Shown here in pieces: positions 12,217 through 27,298 of a DNA stretch of 64,000 bases. This DNA comes from Agelaius tricolor (lineage: Eukaryota; Chordata; Aves; Passeriformes; Icteridae): positions 27,305,001 to 27,369,000 of the forward strand of contig JALJCS010000009.1 in assembly GCA_023055355.1 (NCBI GenBank). Direction: 5' to 3'. Both the position numbers and the translations under genes were made by a program. Positions within the stretch are counted from its first letter, which is position 1; the number at the start of each line of letters is the position of its first letter. Below the pieces are notes generated by a model. It made no database searches and was not told where the DNA came from. It saw only the letters and a program-made list of their open reading frames with translations.

Positions 12217-14010
12217 TCAAGACCCATAGTTTGCTTCATCAAAGGCCTTTCTGGCTCGTTTCAGTTCTTCATTCATAGTTAGGAGGTCTTTAACTCTGGC
12301 AAACTTCCGGGGGTCCTTGCGTATTAGAAAGACAATGTCCTCAACCTGCACCCGACCCTGCCGCCCGATGGACATGGCCTTGTGTGTCTGTTAGAGGGGA
12401 AAAAAAAGTCAGCAGTATTCCTTTGCCATGGTGCTTTTTTAAGGTCTCAATTCCACTTTAGTTCCTGTCATTTTACAATAAAAAAGTAAGCAATTGCAGG
12501 TTCTGGACACCATCATGCTACTCACAAGAGAACTTCCCAGTAAACCATGGACTTATTCTGCTGTGGCTTATACCCTGAACATAACCACTACATATACATC
12601 ACTTAATGGTATCAAAATGAAGGCCAGATTACACATAGGATACCCAGCCTGCAGAATGGCTGAAGATTAGGCATGATTTGGAAGCAGTGTGAGGTAACTG
12701 TATCAGAGGACAGTGTAGGGCATTTTGATAAGCATAGGAAAGACCAGCATTTCAATAGAAAGGGGAATGTTTGGATACTTAGAAATGGTATCCAAGTCAG
12801 GAAGAGAAATGGCCTCAGGCCCAAGAACGCATTCCTTTTGTATGGCAGAGCTAAGTTCCCATCCATGTACAGACACTGGGCAAACACAAAAAAGTTGACA
12901 GACTTTTAAATCTGAGCCAAATTTTCTGTCAGCTGAACATACAGTGATACCACAGTGAACCTCAAAGTCAGGTGGGTATTTCCCCTCCTAAAATAGTAAT
13001 CTAATTGCTACTTAAAGACTTCAGTGTTCTAAATCCACATGGAGTAAGGTGCATAAATTTTGCTTTAATCTTGGGAAAACAAAATCCAAGTTTATGTTTC
13101 TCCTACTAATGCCATGAGTTTGGGGCCTGGGATAATGCAGTATTTCAGTCAGAGGCATTAACTTTCAAAAAGCTAAAGTTCTGGTGAGGATGTTTTGACC
13201 ATGCCATCTAGAGCTGACTTACCATTTCAGTGATAAACTCTATTACCAGGTCCTCAAGAATGTCCACTGATTCTGTGTAAGGGTTCTGGTCATCCCCGAA
13301 TCCATACATCATGCACCTTACTGCACAAAGAAACATTCAGCATGAGGCTTTCATCCATTTAGTGCTGCATGCATCTAGTTAGACCTCACCAGCCTGCACG
13401 TTCCTGCACCAGGATGGCCCTCTCATCTGTCAGGCAAGACAAATCTTGAGGAAACATACAGGAAATAAGAACAAACAGAAGCCAACAAAAGCCCTCCTGT
13501 AGGGACAGGAATTGTATATACAGAAGAGCATGTCTGAGGACAGGCTCTCTGAATATTCACTTAGGCTGCAAAGCACTGCATAGTGACAGCGCAGCTAACT
13601 TTGGGCACAGCTAGGTCCAGAGCATGCACTAGCAATATTTTTGAGGGGGGTCTACATGGCAGATTTCTGCAATTGCAGCCAAGGCACATTATGAAAGCCG
13701 CTGTTTTGTTAAGGAGAAGTGAGTTTTAGGACCCCAAAGCTGTCAGCTCGGGGTTTCAGCTGAGTGACCAGGCCCGACTTACGCTCTTTGGAGAACAGCC
13801 GCTTCCTCCTGCCCTGCCCGCCGTCCAGGCCCCCGCCGGCGTCCTCCGCGTCCTCTTCGAACTACGGGCACAGCGGCGGGGAGGCCGCGGTCAGCTCCCG
13901 TCTGGCCCCGGCCCCTTCCCGTCGCTCCCCCGACCGCGGCTGGGCTGTGGATCCCCGGGAAGGGCAGCCCCTCCACCACTCACCGGCACATCCTCCTCCT
14001 CATCCGCCAT
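12217..14010 (-). CDS. TAF13: TAF13, TFIID subunit 13 (complete, 4 exons)
   Basis: Predicted exons in order of transcription: 14010-13984 (MADEEEDVP), 13861-13783, 13320-13223 and 12387-12217. They total 375 bp or 124 aa, exactly the human TAF13 length. The acidic N-terminus and the KRLFSKELRCMMYGFGDDQ stretch are hallmark sequences. The histone fold spans about residues 34-80 (VDILEDLVIEFITEM, then AMSIGRQGRVQVEDIVFLIR), and the C-terminus is ARKAFDEANYGS. TAF13 pairs through its histone fold with TAF11 in the TFIID complex and works in RNA polymerase II initiation. The conserved introns and intact frame argue for a working gene rather than a retrocopy. It converges on NEPRO with 1.1 kb between stop codons. 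In human it lies on another chromosome from NEPRO and GTPBP8. Confidence 0.96.
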
Positions 14011-14160
14011 GGCTGCCCGCCGGCCCGGAACAACTTCGGCGGCCCGGCCCCGCCCCGCGGCCCCGCCGAGCCGCGCCGGGCGGCACGGGCGGAGTGGGCG
14101 GTGCTGCGGGGCCTGCCTGGGCGGAGGGCAGCGCCGTGGAGCTGCGGCGTAGCTCTGGTA
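13750..14160. promoter_or_regulatory. CpG island promoter of TAF13
   Basis: A GC- and CpG-dense segment covers TAF13 exons 1 and 2 and about 150 bp upstream of the ATG at 14010. No gene is visible on the plus strand immediately downstream, so bidirectional use is not supported. Open frames on both strands through the block are composition artefacts. Confidence 0.75.
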
Positions 14161-14368
14161 GCCGTCCCAAACCTGGATATGACATTCATTATTGGATTGC
14201 CAGATCGGGATAGCGTGGTTTGAAAGTGAGCTCGGGGGGTGTCTGTTAATCCCTCTGCTCGAAAGAGGGTCAGCCACGAGGACAGAAAGGGTGACTTTTC
14301 ACAGTCGGTTTGTTCGATTGGCAGGGGCTTTTCCTTCCCTTCAGCGAGGCACACTTGCCCATGTTCAC

Positions 14369-15000
14369 AAAATCATAGAATGTAAAAGAGCTGGGATAAA
14401 GGCCCTTAATGACCATCTAATCCCAACCCTCTTGCCGTTGACACGGACACCTCCCACGAGACCAGGTTGCCCAAGGTACGTCCCCTCTCAGTTTGTACCC
14501 ATTCCGCCTTGTGCTAGCACTAGAGTTTCTGATGGGCCCCATCTGGTTTCTCTTTAGGCTCCCTTCATGTACTGGAAGGTTGCTATGAGGTTTCCACCTT
14601 CTGGATAGCACCCGACTCTCTCAACTTGTCTTTGTAGGGGAGGTGCTCCAGTCCTGTTGTATTCCATACAGTAGCTGTCAGCCCCTTTGCTCCAGCCCTG
14701 CCCTTGAGCAGGCCCATTGTTCCCCCCAGTTTGGTGCCCTAGGCACATTTGATAGCAATGCATTTCCTCCAGATTACTCATAAAGATGTTAAACTGGACA
14801 CATTCCAGAATGCATCCTTGCTGTGTTCCAATTGTAACTGCCATGCAACTGGCGTATGACCCATTGGCTTCTATGCTCTGAGCTCAATTGTTTAACCAGT
14901 TTTCACTGATCTACTAGTGCACCTGTCCAGACTGCAGCATTCTAATTTTGAACACTTGCAAAAATACTGCCTTTGTAGTGTCAGGGTTGTGACAACACAC
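14369..15000 (-). repeat. CR1 LINE fragment
   Basis: The plus strand starts AATCATAGAATGTAAAAGAG and continues with reverse-complement CR1 3' sequence (ACCAGGTTGCCCAAGG-like). Next comes a more internal portion with the CACTGATCTACTAGTGCACC-type sequence seen in CR1. The element is minus-strand, diverged and 5'-truncated. The right border is approximate. Confidence 0.78.
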
Positions 15001-17060
15001 CAGACCAGACACATGACAGAGTAGAGGAAGAAAATGGAGATTGTACTGCTGAAAGACCAGGAAAGATGCACAAGGTGAAATCCTTTTCCAATGAAGCTAA
15101 TACTCAACATAATTTCTGTAACCAGCTGCAGAATAGGCATAGCTTTACCACATAATGACAGGAGCCTTAAGTAAAGCTTGCACACTGCTAACAACTAAAG
15201 ACACTTGAATTTAAAACTGAAATGAGCTCTACTATATCTCTATGCTGCCAGGCCCACCCCCCACTCATCAACGAGAGGGAAAGAAAGGGAGATCTTTTGT
15301 GTCCGTGGCCTGAGAAAGTGCAGCTCCTCACTTTGCAATTCAGCTGGTTCCTTAAGAACCTGGCAAAAAAAAGTCCAGTAGTGTGTCAAGACACCTGTTT
15401 TCCCAAAGCCTGTTTCCATAAAGGCACTTAAATCCATGTTTTACTGTTTAGGGAGAGGACTTGATTTTATTTACTGTTTTGTTACAGGGGCATTGTCACA
15501 CTCAAGAATCAAACTGTAGTATTGGCTCCTGCAAATGGCTGACCAAAATGCAGGAGTTATTCCAGTATCTGAAGCACTTCTGAATAAAACCAAGATGTGT
15601 CTGGAGGTAAAACTGGTTCTTCTGGAGAAGATGGTACCTCTAATGTTCCATGCACACACATCCAGTTTGTTTGTACAAATGGATTAACAGGACGTATTTA
15701 ATGTATTTAAGTGGTTAGTAAAAGACTTCCCAGCACTGTAAGGGGTTGTAATGAAATTTAAGGGGTTTTGTTCTGAGGAGGGACTTAAACCAGAATGGCA
15801 TTTTTTTGCATATTCAGGGCTATTTTCAGAGGGTCTTCAGTCAAGGCTGAGGCCCTGAAAATTACAGCCTTGACGAGACTGATGTTTCTGGAAGATCCTG
15901 GTTTAAAGATTCTACAAAAAGGCCCTTCCTGAAGTGTTCACTTTCACCTGTTTCACCTGTATAGCTACTACTCCAGTTCTAGGATCATGCATCTCTTGGG
16001 CTGGTTTGCCCTGCAGCATTTTGGGATTACAGAATTACAGGTTTGATCACTAAGATGCAGAAGCTAGAGAGCCACATTTACTGCATTCATGACATGCTCC
16101 TGTTCTTACACGTATGCTGAAAACAGATCTTGTCTCATGTCTAGTGTGTTACAAGAAATTGCATATTGTAAGAAAGTGGTATTTCTAGTCCTTTTGCACT
16201 GTCAGAGTGATTTAGAAAAGAACTTTCCTTTCTTGAGGTTTAAACACTTAATGCAAGTAACTGACAACTGCATAACCACACTTGGCCACATTAAGACATG
16301 GAAAAGACTTGAGTGCCAGGGTTTGACACAGGCACTTCATAGCTTCAGACTCAGTTCTCCTGTATGAGTGCTGCTATTGATGGCTGTCCTTTTATCCAGC
16401 TCTGCCTTGTAACTGGACAGTTTGAAGTGCTCTTAGACAGACACAGCTGCTGTGGGAAGCAGTTCCCCTAAAGTGTACAGGACATATCAGTGTTGTGCTT
16501 CAGCTGCCAGGGTAGAGCCGATACAGATCATGGATGGTGTGCCTCAGATCTGGCATTTCATCCACGTGGAGCTGCAGAAATTCATGCTGGATCTCAAAAT
16601 AGAAGGTAGATGCAGCACTGACTCATGACAGTGTGCAGGATAGGGCTCCTCTAGATGTCAGTCTTTTATTCCACTCTGTTTCAAGGCAACACTCCTGGAA
16701 AAGCAGATCCCGTAAAAGATGTGTTCTTCCTTCATCCTTGTAGAACAGGGACAACTCAATGTCTGCAAGCAAGGCACGCTATCCTGCTGCACCTACTGAA
16801 CACAGAACACAGAAGAGTTACAAAAGTAAAATATAAAAGACATCAAACACATCTTCACAGGTAACAGGTTGGCTATTTCCACTCTGCATGGCCTTAGAGC
16901 AGGTAGGTTGTACAGGAGGTAGTTTTTGGTCCCTGCTATATTAACCCTAACCCCAACCTCAGCCGTGAGAAGTAAATCTCTGTGTATCATACAGTTCAAC
17001 TGAGCAATACAGTTTGCTTAATGTTATGGCTATAGTTTTTCTTTCCTAGATTTGTTGCAG
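15000..17060. other. Intergenic DNA between TAF13 and the LTR near GTPBP8
   Basis: No exon with splice sites and family resemblance was recognised on either strand. Open frames are short and unlike known proteins. Confidence 0.5.
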
Positions 17061-17634
17061 TGTGATGTAATAGCCTGTCCATCCCGGTTCTTTCCCCAGG
17101 TGCGCCAATAATAACCTCTCCCTTCCCCTCCCCTTGCCCCCTGCTGACTGCTGTCCGTCAGTTTTGGCATTCCAGCAAGGGTGTCGTGTGATTGGCGAAG
17201 TTTAAAAGATGCCTCTCAGCCCTGGGGACATTGGGCCATCCAGGTGTCACTTGTCCCCTGACACTTCCCCCCCCCTTACCTGTTGGTGGGATCCCTACCC
17301 CTTCCCTCCCCCTCTCCCTGGGGTTAAAAGACACAGCAACCACGCAGTTCGGGAGTTCTGTTAAGAGCTGTTGCTGGATTCAGAGGGCTGTGTGCCAGGA
17401 ATAAAGCTCTAGGTAGAAACCCTCCAGCAGAACCCGACTCCTTTTTCCTTCACCTCGCCTTAAAGCTTCTCCGCCAGAGGTAAACCTGAGCTCCTGCTTG
17501 CCTGGACTTGTCCCAAGCGCCGATCTGCAGCATCCAGCCAGCCAAAGGTGTCTCTGAGGTGAAACCACCACAGCTGCTGCCTTTGGTCAAGCAGCAAGGG
17601 CCAGATGAGCCCAGGCACGTTCCATCCGGTAACA
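17061..17634 (+). mobile_element. Solo LTR of an avian endogenous retrovirus
   Basis: The segment has LTR architecture. It starts with TG (TGTGATGTAATAG) and has a C-rich U3, a TATA-like TTAAAAG near 17325 and an AATAAA at 17400-17405. A GC-rich U5 follows and it ends AACA. No internal retroviral genes flank it, so it is a solo LTR. Borders are tentative: the flanks ttgcag and ttggta match only partly as a target duplication. Confidence 0.68.
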
Positions 17635-17938
17635 TTGGTATTTAACTCCACTATAGAATAAATGCCTCTTTATTAATGATATTACTAGACTGTCTCTAGT
17701 ATCCTAAATATAGCGGAGGTTAGGCATGGAGTAGTAGATTTTTGAACATTTCAGTGTAGGGAGAGGAAATGCTGTATTAAAACTTCCCTTCTCTGTGGAG
17801 GTTACCTACTTTTTTTCTCCTTAGCACAATCATGTAGGTTTTATGAAACAGTTTTATAATAACCTGGATTAATTCACATTGCAAACTTCCTGAACTGATG
17901 AACCTAATAAAGAAAAATATTAGCTTTATAAATACTAA

Positions 17939-17944
17939 TTTATT
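17939..17944 (-). terminator. Poly(A) signal candidate for GTPBP8
   Basis: Minus-strand AATAAA about 105 bp downstream of the GTPBP8 stop codon (18048). Confidence 0.65.
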
Positions 17945-18047
17945 CAAAAATACCATATAGTAACTTGGGTTATTTGCAACAAAAACCCCAGACCTCTGTT
18001 TTTGGTACCTTTTGTTCCTGATGAGCCAAGCAGATCAGCAGGTCTTT

Positions 18048-20795
<2,748 letters not shown>

Positions 20796-20982
20796 CGCGG
20801 CAGCTGCAGGCGGGACCCGGCCCGCCCCGGAAGGTGGTGGGGCGGGACAGCGGGGCGGTGCCGTGGGGCGCTGCCGCAGCTGCCCCCAGCGGGCCGGCGG
20901 CTGTCAGGGCCCGGTACGGCGTGTGCGCTCGCCGTCCGCATCCACCCCCAAGAGCCGCCGGTGCTGCCCAGGCCCGGCTGTT

Positions 20983-21960
20983 TGTAGAATCACAGAATAT
21001 GCTGAGTTGGAAGGGCACACAAGGATCATCAAGTCCAGCTCCTGGCCCTGCACAGCACCATCTCCAAATCACACCATGTGCCTGAGAGTGTTGTCCAAAC
21101 ACTTCCTGAACTCTGCCAGGCTCGATGCTGTGACCACTTCCTTGGGGAGCCTGTTCCAGGGCCCAGCCACTCTCGGAGGAAGAACCTGTTCCTAATATTC
21201 AACCTAAACCTCCCCAGACACAGCTTCAAGCCATCACCTCGGGTCGTGTCACTGGTCAGCACAGAGTGCGATCAGCGCCTGTGCCTCCTGTTCATGAGGA
21301 ACTAGACTGCGATGAGGTCTCCCTCAGTCTTCTCCAGGCTGAACAGCCCAAATGACCTCAGCTGCCCCTCATACAGCTTCCCCCTTCTCCATCCTCATTA
21401 CCCTACTTTGGACACTCTCTAACAGCTTTATACCCTCCTTATGTTGTGATCAGAGCTACACACAATATTCCAAGTGAGGCCGCCCCAGCTCAGAGCAGAG
21501 TGGGACAATCCCCTCCCCTGCCCGGCTGTGATGCCGACCTGATGCCCCAAGGACAGGGCTGGCCCTCCTGGCTGCAGGGCGCTGCTGGCCCATGTTCAAC
21601 TTTCCATCAACCAGGACCTCCGGGTCCCTTTCCATGGTGCTGCTTTCCAACTCATTCCCCAGTCTGTCCATACATTCAGGGTTGCCCCATCCAAGATACA
21701 GAGTCTGGCACTTTCCCTTGCTGAACTTGATACAGTTGGCGATTGCCCAGTCCTTTAATTTATCGAGGTCTCTCTGCAGGACGTCTGCCTTTGAGCGAGT
21801 TAACAGCTCCTCCCAGTTTTGTATCATCTTTTCAGCTCTGTGTCTTCCAATGTGTGTTCTCAGGCCAAGCCCAGCCACACTGTCAAGCTGCTGAGGGCTC
21901 CATGTGCTGATGCCCTGTTTGGCCAGGGAGTAGGACAAAGCAGCCCTGTCCTATAGCACT
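20983..21960 (-). mobile_element. CR1 LINE, about 1 kb, with remnant reverse-transcriptase C-terminal region
   Basis: The plus strand starts with reverse-complement CR1 3' end (AGAATCACAGAATATGCTGA). The minus strand carries an ORF2-derived frame (21938-21456) with recognisable CR1 pieces: DLDKLKDWA, IKFSKGKCQTLYLG, RPHLEYCV. It is relatively intact at the 3' end, 5'-truncated and not autonomous. Confidence 0.92.
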
Positions 21961-21964
21961 GTCC

Positions 21965-24920
21965 ACCTCCCAGCTGCAGCCCTCAGTTTTCCAAGTGCTC
22001 TTCTGATAAGTAAAAAAATTAAGTTGTTTCAGGGAAAAAAAAACCAAAAAACCAAACAACCAACAAAATATTTTTTCATGGACAACTATGTAGAGGTCAG
22101 TTTTATTTTGAATAAAATAAACCCAAAGCAACCATAAAACTGTTGTCACCTGTGTTCACACTATAGTAAGAAGACCCCTGAAGTTTTACTACTTAATTGA
22201 TATGTATTAGAGTGCTGTTTTCCTATCAAAAATACACATAAAGCTTTTTACATTGTTCTCCTTCATGACTACAGTTCATAGGGCTGTAAAACCACAGAAA
22301 TAAATGTATGTCCTTGAAACATTTCAAAGTACTGTAATTTTAACACTATCAAATGAAAGTAAACTTCATCAGTATCTTCATAAAAGTAATACGTGAAAAT
22401 ATCCTGATGTTCAACCTTACACCCAGGCCAGCCTGGACATCCTGTGCAACACTGCCTTTCCTTTGAGACAGAGACCCCTTTTCCTTCTGTAGTCACAGCC
22501 CTGTGTTTAAAGCCCTGTTAGTCTGGATGGTTCCATTATTACAATTAATAGATTCAAGGTCAGGAAGGACCATTAGAAGATAACAGAGGCTATATCCTAC
22601 TTTCTTAGTATTGAGCTCAGTTGCAAAACTATAGGGAGAGAACTTTGATCCCTTAAGAATCCCTTAAGGGCCGCTAACAACATACATGCTTCTCAGAGAT
22701 AGCTTTGAATATTTTCTAGTAAGACAAACTTCTACTGAAATCCATAAGCTGCTTCTCAAATTTATGATCAGTGAAAGTGCTTAACAGTGAAAGGTTAATA
22801 GGGTAAACCTAGGGAAAAACCCCTGTATTCTACCTCAGTCCTGTAAATTAAGTCCTCTTAAAACCTGCTTTGTTTTACAGCAAGACAGAACTCAAATGTG
22901 CATAGCTTAGGACAGATTGCAATCACTGGCTGATACATGCATACTTAGAAGAGTGCTCCCAAATAAATCTACAGATGACTTTTATTTATACAGGACAGGC
23001 CTCTCTCCTGTCACTGCCTGTGGCACAAATAGTTATAAATGCAGGGAAAAAAAGGCTAAACTTTCAAGAATTACTTCAGGAACACTTCTAATCCTTTTTA
23101 GGGGGGTACTAAAGCAGCAATTTAATTGAATTGAAATCTGTCGTGATTCTAATAACAGAAAAAAATCACTGGCCAGAGAGAGACATGTTCATAACCACAC
23201 CAGCAGGTAGATTTCCTCATTTCTGTGCCAAATTGTGACACATGAAGCATAACAAGTGCTTTCAGCTACTTTTGCCTCAGAGTCCCACACAGCTCACAGC
23301 TGCGGGCAGCAGACTTGCCTGCTTCAAAGCACCCTGCAATAGTTACCCCTGCCAGGCACATGTTCTGCAGCACAGAGAAACTTATCAGCCCATTTAACAC
23401 CACATCTGTAGGTGTGATGATGAGAACAGAGGTGCCCAGTACACTGGCCAGGGTCCCAGCCACTAATTAAGTCTTTTTTTAATGTGACTATATAGGTAAA
23501 AGGAACAAATTAACGTGGTATAGGACCTTTTGAGTACTTGTAATTTTAGCAGAGAGCATCCACTAATACCGTATCTAAAACCTGGAGACTGCAACTGTAC
23601 ATTTCAGTGGAAGGTGTTGTTTTTTCGTTGGACCAAACTGCAGTTCAGGTTCTCTGGGGCAGATCGTATGGAGATGGAAGATGGCAGGTTACTATGGATG
23701 GAGCTGGTAAATAACCAACATTTAAGCCTGTTTTGTATCTCCTCTGAAAGACTCTGCTTTTTATTGTGCATGTTATTGCCAAACATCAGGCATTTACACT
23801 GACATTGCCTATGGCTCATGTCTGTGGCAGCAGATGTCTCTTTTCAGTTGCTGGTTATGTAGTTCAAGTGTTAGGGAATTGCTACAAAAGTAATTTAGTC
23901 CACATTAAAAACTCTGACAATCATTCCTCTGAAGTTTGAAAGAGGGATCTATAACCATTGACACTGACCTAAATCCCAAACAATAGTCAAGAGCACGGAG
24001 CTGGAAGGAAGTGGCAACCCCAGTTGTCTTGTCTGGTCTGATCTTGTCTATCCCAGCATTGTGAGACAGGTCAAATCATCATTCCTTTCAGATATGTGTC
24101 AGAGAAGAGTAGCTGTGAGACCAGCTGGAGAGATGGAGTTCTGGGAGAGCAGTGAGGTGCATTGGGACAGTTGGTTTAGGTCCTGTGAACCAAAACTAGC
24201 CGAGTTCTTGAGTTTCATTTCCCTCAAGGGAAACGTGGACCAAATGTTTTCACCAGGAAGCACGCTGGAAAAGACAGGGTGAACACACCAGCCTGCCTGC
24301 TTTCTTTTGTGACATTAACAGCACTACTGACTGTGTCTGAATCTGTGCTTCCCCTTAAAGTACATCTTATCTTTTTTTCACTTGGAAGGTGGTTTAGGAA
24401 CTAGAGCTACTAGGATATGGAATTTTAAAGGCCAAATTATTTGTATAAAATGCTAAGAAGCTCTGCATTTTCCTCTATGCAAATTATGCAATTGGGGGCA
24501 GGGTGAAGTGTCTCTAGTCCCAAGAAGGAAATCAAGGCCACATATGTCTCAAGGGCTGGATATTCTGAGACTTTAACAAAAAATAGTTAAACAATTAAAA
24601 TACTCATTATACACATTAGTGGAAAATGCTTTCTTAAAGGTTCTTTAGTAAAGAAATCAAAGAGAGTCATTATTATTCATGTGGCAGCTAACACTGCTAG
24701 CCACAGCTGAAGAGTCATTTCCACCGGTTTTACAGAACTGAAATTCTCTTTTCAATATCTGTGTTAAATTTGTGGGGCTTTTTTTTCTCCTGGACCCAAA
24801 CTTATAAAATCAGTATTGGAGAAAACCCAATTAATATCTCTGGAAGGGCTTGTGGTGTTGTGAGGGTCCCCAGGATGAGGTGAGAGATGAGAATTTGACT
24901 CCAAGTTCTCAGAAGGCTGA
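21965..24920. other. AT-rich intergenic DNA between GTPBP8 and CD200R, left part
   Basis: Apart from a probable ancient CR1-like relic at 22540-22640 (a gattcaaggtcaggaaggac-type 3' end), I see no supported gene. One frame on the minus strand (23463-23266) looks mildly coding but has no family match. Confidence 0.5.
22540..22640 (-). repeat. Ancient CR1-like relic
   Basis: A short stretch resembles the reverse complement of old amniote CR1 3' ends (AGATTCAAGGTCAGGAAGGA, then CCATTAGAAGATAACAGAGG). It is strongly diverged and the borders are approximate. Confidence 0.45.
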
Positions 24921-24925
24921 TATAT

Positions 24926-25035
24926 TATTATATTATATTATATTATATTATATTATATTATATTATATTATATTATATTATATTATATTATATTATATTA
25001 TATTATATTATATTATATTATATTATATTATATTA
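24926..25035 (+). repeat. (TATTA)22 pentanucleotide microsatellite
   Basis: Twenty-two uninterrupted TATTA units (110 bp) with no visible mismatch. Such perfection implies recent expansion or ongoing length change. It creates a spurious Leu/Tyr/Ile repeat frame. Confidence 0.98.
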
Positions 25036-25039
25036 TGTA

Positions 25040-26840
25040 CTAAAACTATACTAAAGAAAGAGAGACATCAGAAGGCTAGACAAGAATGATAATAAAAACC
25101 TGTGACAGACTCAGAGAGAACAACACAGCTGGCTGTGATTGGTCATTAAGAAAACACAATTCACATGGAACCAATGAAAGACTCACCTACCACATTCCAA
25201 AGCAGCAAAACACAAAGAGAAGCAATCAGAAAATTATTATTTACATTTTTCTCTGAGGCTTCTCAACTTCCCAGGAGAAGAAATCCTGGCAAAGGGATTT
25301 TTCAGAAAATATCACAGTGACACTGAAAGTTAAATGTTTTGGGGTTTTTGACTGTTAGGTGAAAAGAAAAAGAACTTTTCAAGGTTAATGCTGTTGCTTA
25401 CTTTGACCAGGAGATGGAGAAGAAAGCACAGCTATAACATGCGTCTGACAAAAACCCTAGTAGCAGCAGGTGCAGCAGCAGCAACATGAAGCCAATCTTT
25501 GCAAAACTCTGCTTTCTCGGGGCCTGAATCATTAATGAGTGCTAGGAGCTTGCTCTGAAATGTCCAGGATGGCAGCTAAAACTAGAATTTGTTATGGGGG
25601 GTGCAGGGGGAGGCTGAGTCACTCTCGTGGAGGTACGTCCAGAGCCAGAAACAACATAAAGGAAACAGGATGTCATGGTGACTATGAGCTATGAATTCAA
25701 CTAAAACAGGGTCTCAGAAGCCTGAAACCGAAACAACCTAACAGTGAAGGACACTTGAAAGGAGCTCCAGGGCTGTGCTGGAGGTGGTTGGAGAACCAGC
25801 AGGTCCAGCAGCACAGCTGATTGGATCCACTGCCTGGGACACAGCAGTGGTCTTCTTGAAACAATACTGCCATGCTGTCTGGCTCCAGTTTGAGAGTTTG
25901 GGCTTTGAAAACCAAAAACCTCCCAGCAGTCCTCCCTCTGCTAAATCACCCACGGACAACCTTTCCACTGTCCACAGTCATGCAGTAAGTTTCTGTGTTG
26001 TGGACAGACTGTAATCCAGAGACTCAAGTCCCAAAAGGCTAATTAAAGAAATACCAACATGATTTTCCAGCTATCACTTTGAATATCAGATATGAGGCAG
26101 AATCTTTATCAAAAAGCCCCAGACCCAAAATCATTAAGCCTTTCCCCAAAATAACCAGACTAGGTTGCATCCCATACTGAAAGGAATTCTCCCCATTTAT
26201 CAGGAGTTTTCCTGCCTTAGTTTCTAAAATGACCCTAACATTCTCCAGGTGCCTGAGTCTGTTGCTCCCAATTAAACCCCCAGTGATTAGGACCCTAAAA
26301 TCTTCTGATTTTCATGGCTTGGACCATTATTTCATGCTGCCTCTGCCAGGCAGTTTTGAACTACCTTACCCACAGACTGTATGGTTGAAACTATGGTATG
26401 TCTCACATCACAGGGATCTACATGTGATCTTTGCATCTTGGACCTGCCTTGAATAATGAGTAATGGTTGTTGCACTTCACTGCTAAACCACATGATGCTG
26501 GGGCAGAACCTGTGTTGAGGAATTTTTTTCAAGAGATTTTGCTTTTACTATGTTGAACATACTTAAAGTGGTTAACTAAAAATATCCTTCCCCTAATTCA
26601 ATGATAAAATTCTTATGTGAGTGTTGAAAATTTTATGTTATTTGAAATAGGTGTTTGCTTGAAATACACAGTGTTGTTAGGCTGGAAACTGAGCTTTATC
26701 TGAACTATACAAGTATGTTATGTAAATCAAAGATGAATTGTAGTGAAATGTGGAGATAATAATCTGAATATTCAAGATAGTTATGACTGGTAAACCTAGG
26801 AGCTTAAATATTACTTTAATATTAATAGCAAGAGTGGCCA
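25040..26840. other. Intergenic DNA with no recognised gene
   Basis: AT-rich sequence between the TATTA array and the next CR1 copy. Open frames up to about 80 codons lack family features and splice context. Confidence 0.5.
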
Positions 26841-26844
26841 GCCC

Positions 26845-27298
26845 ATAGATTGAGTCCTGGTGTGTGTCCAGAGCAGGGCAGCAAAGCTGGTGAAGGCTCT
26901 GGAGAGTAAGTTCTGTGAGGCTGAGGAAGCTGGGGTTGTTTAGCCTGGAGAAGAAAACACTTGGGGGTGACCTTATCACTCTCTTTAAGTATGTGAAAGG
27001 AGGTTGTAGCCAGGTGGGGATTGGCCTCTTCTCCCAGGCAACAAGCCACAGGACAAGAGGACATAGTCTCAAGCTGTGCCAAGGGACATCACAAAGGATT
27101 TCTTCACAGAAAGGGTGATTAGACATTGAATTGGACTGTCTAGGGAGGTGGTGGACTTACTGTCCCTGGACGTGTTGAAGAAACCACTGGACATGGCAGT
27201 CAGTGCCATGGTGTAGCTGACACGGTGGTGATCAGTCACAGGTTGGACTCGATGATATTGGGGGTCTTTTCCAACCTAATTGGTTCCATGATTCTGTA
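26845..27298 (+). repeat. CR1 LINE 3' fragment
   Basis: Typical CR1 3' untranslated and terminal sequence: CTGAGGAAGCTGGGGTTGTT, TAGCCTGGAGAAGAAAA, and the end TTTTCCAACCTAATTGGTTC followed by CATGATTCTGT. Plus strand, 5'-truncated, about 600 bp upstream of the CD200R first exon. Confidence 0.9.

Noticed and set aside
24850..25089. Repetitive Leu/Tyr/Ile frame through the TATTA array
   Set aside because: It is a by-product of the pentamer, whose 15-base period has no stop in this frame; there is no other coding evidence.
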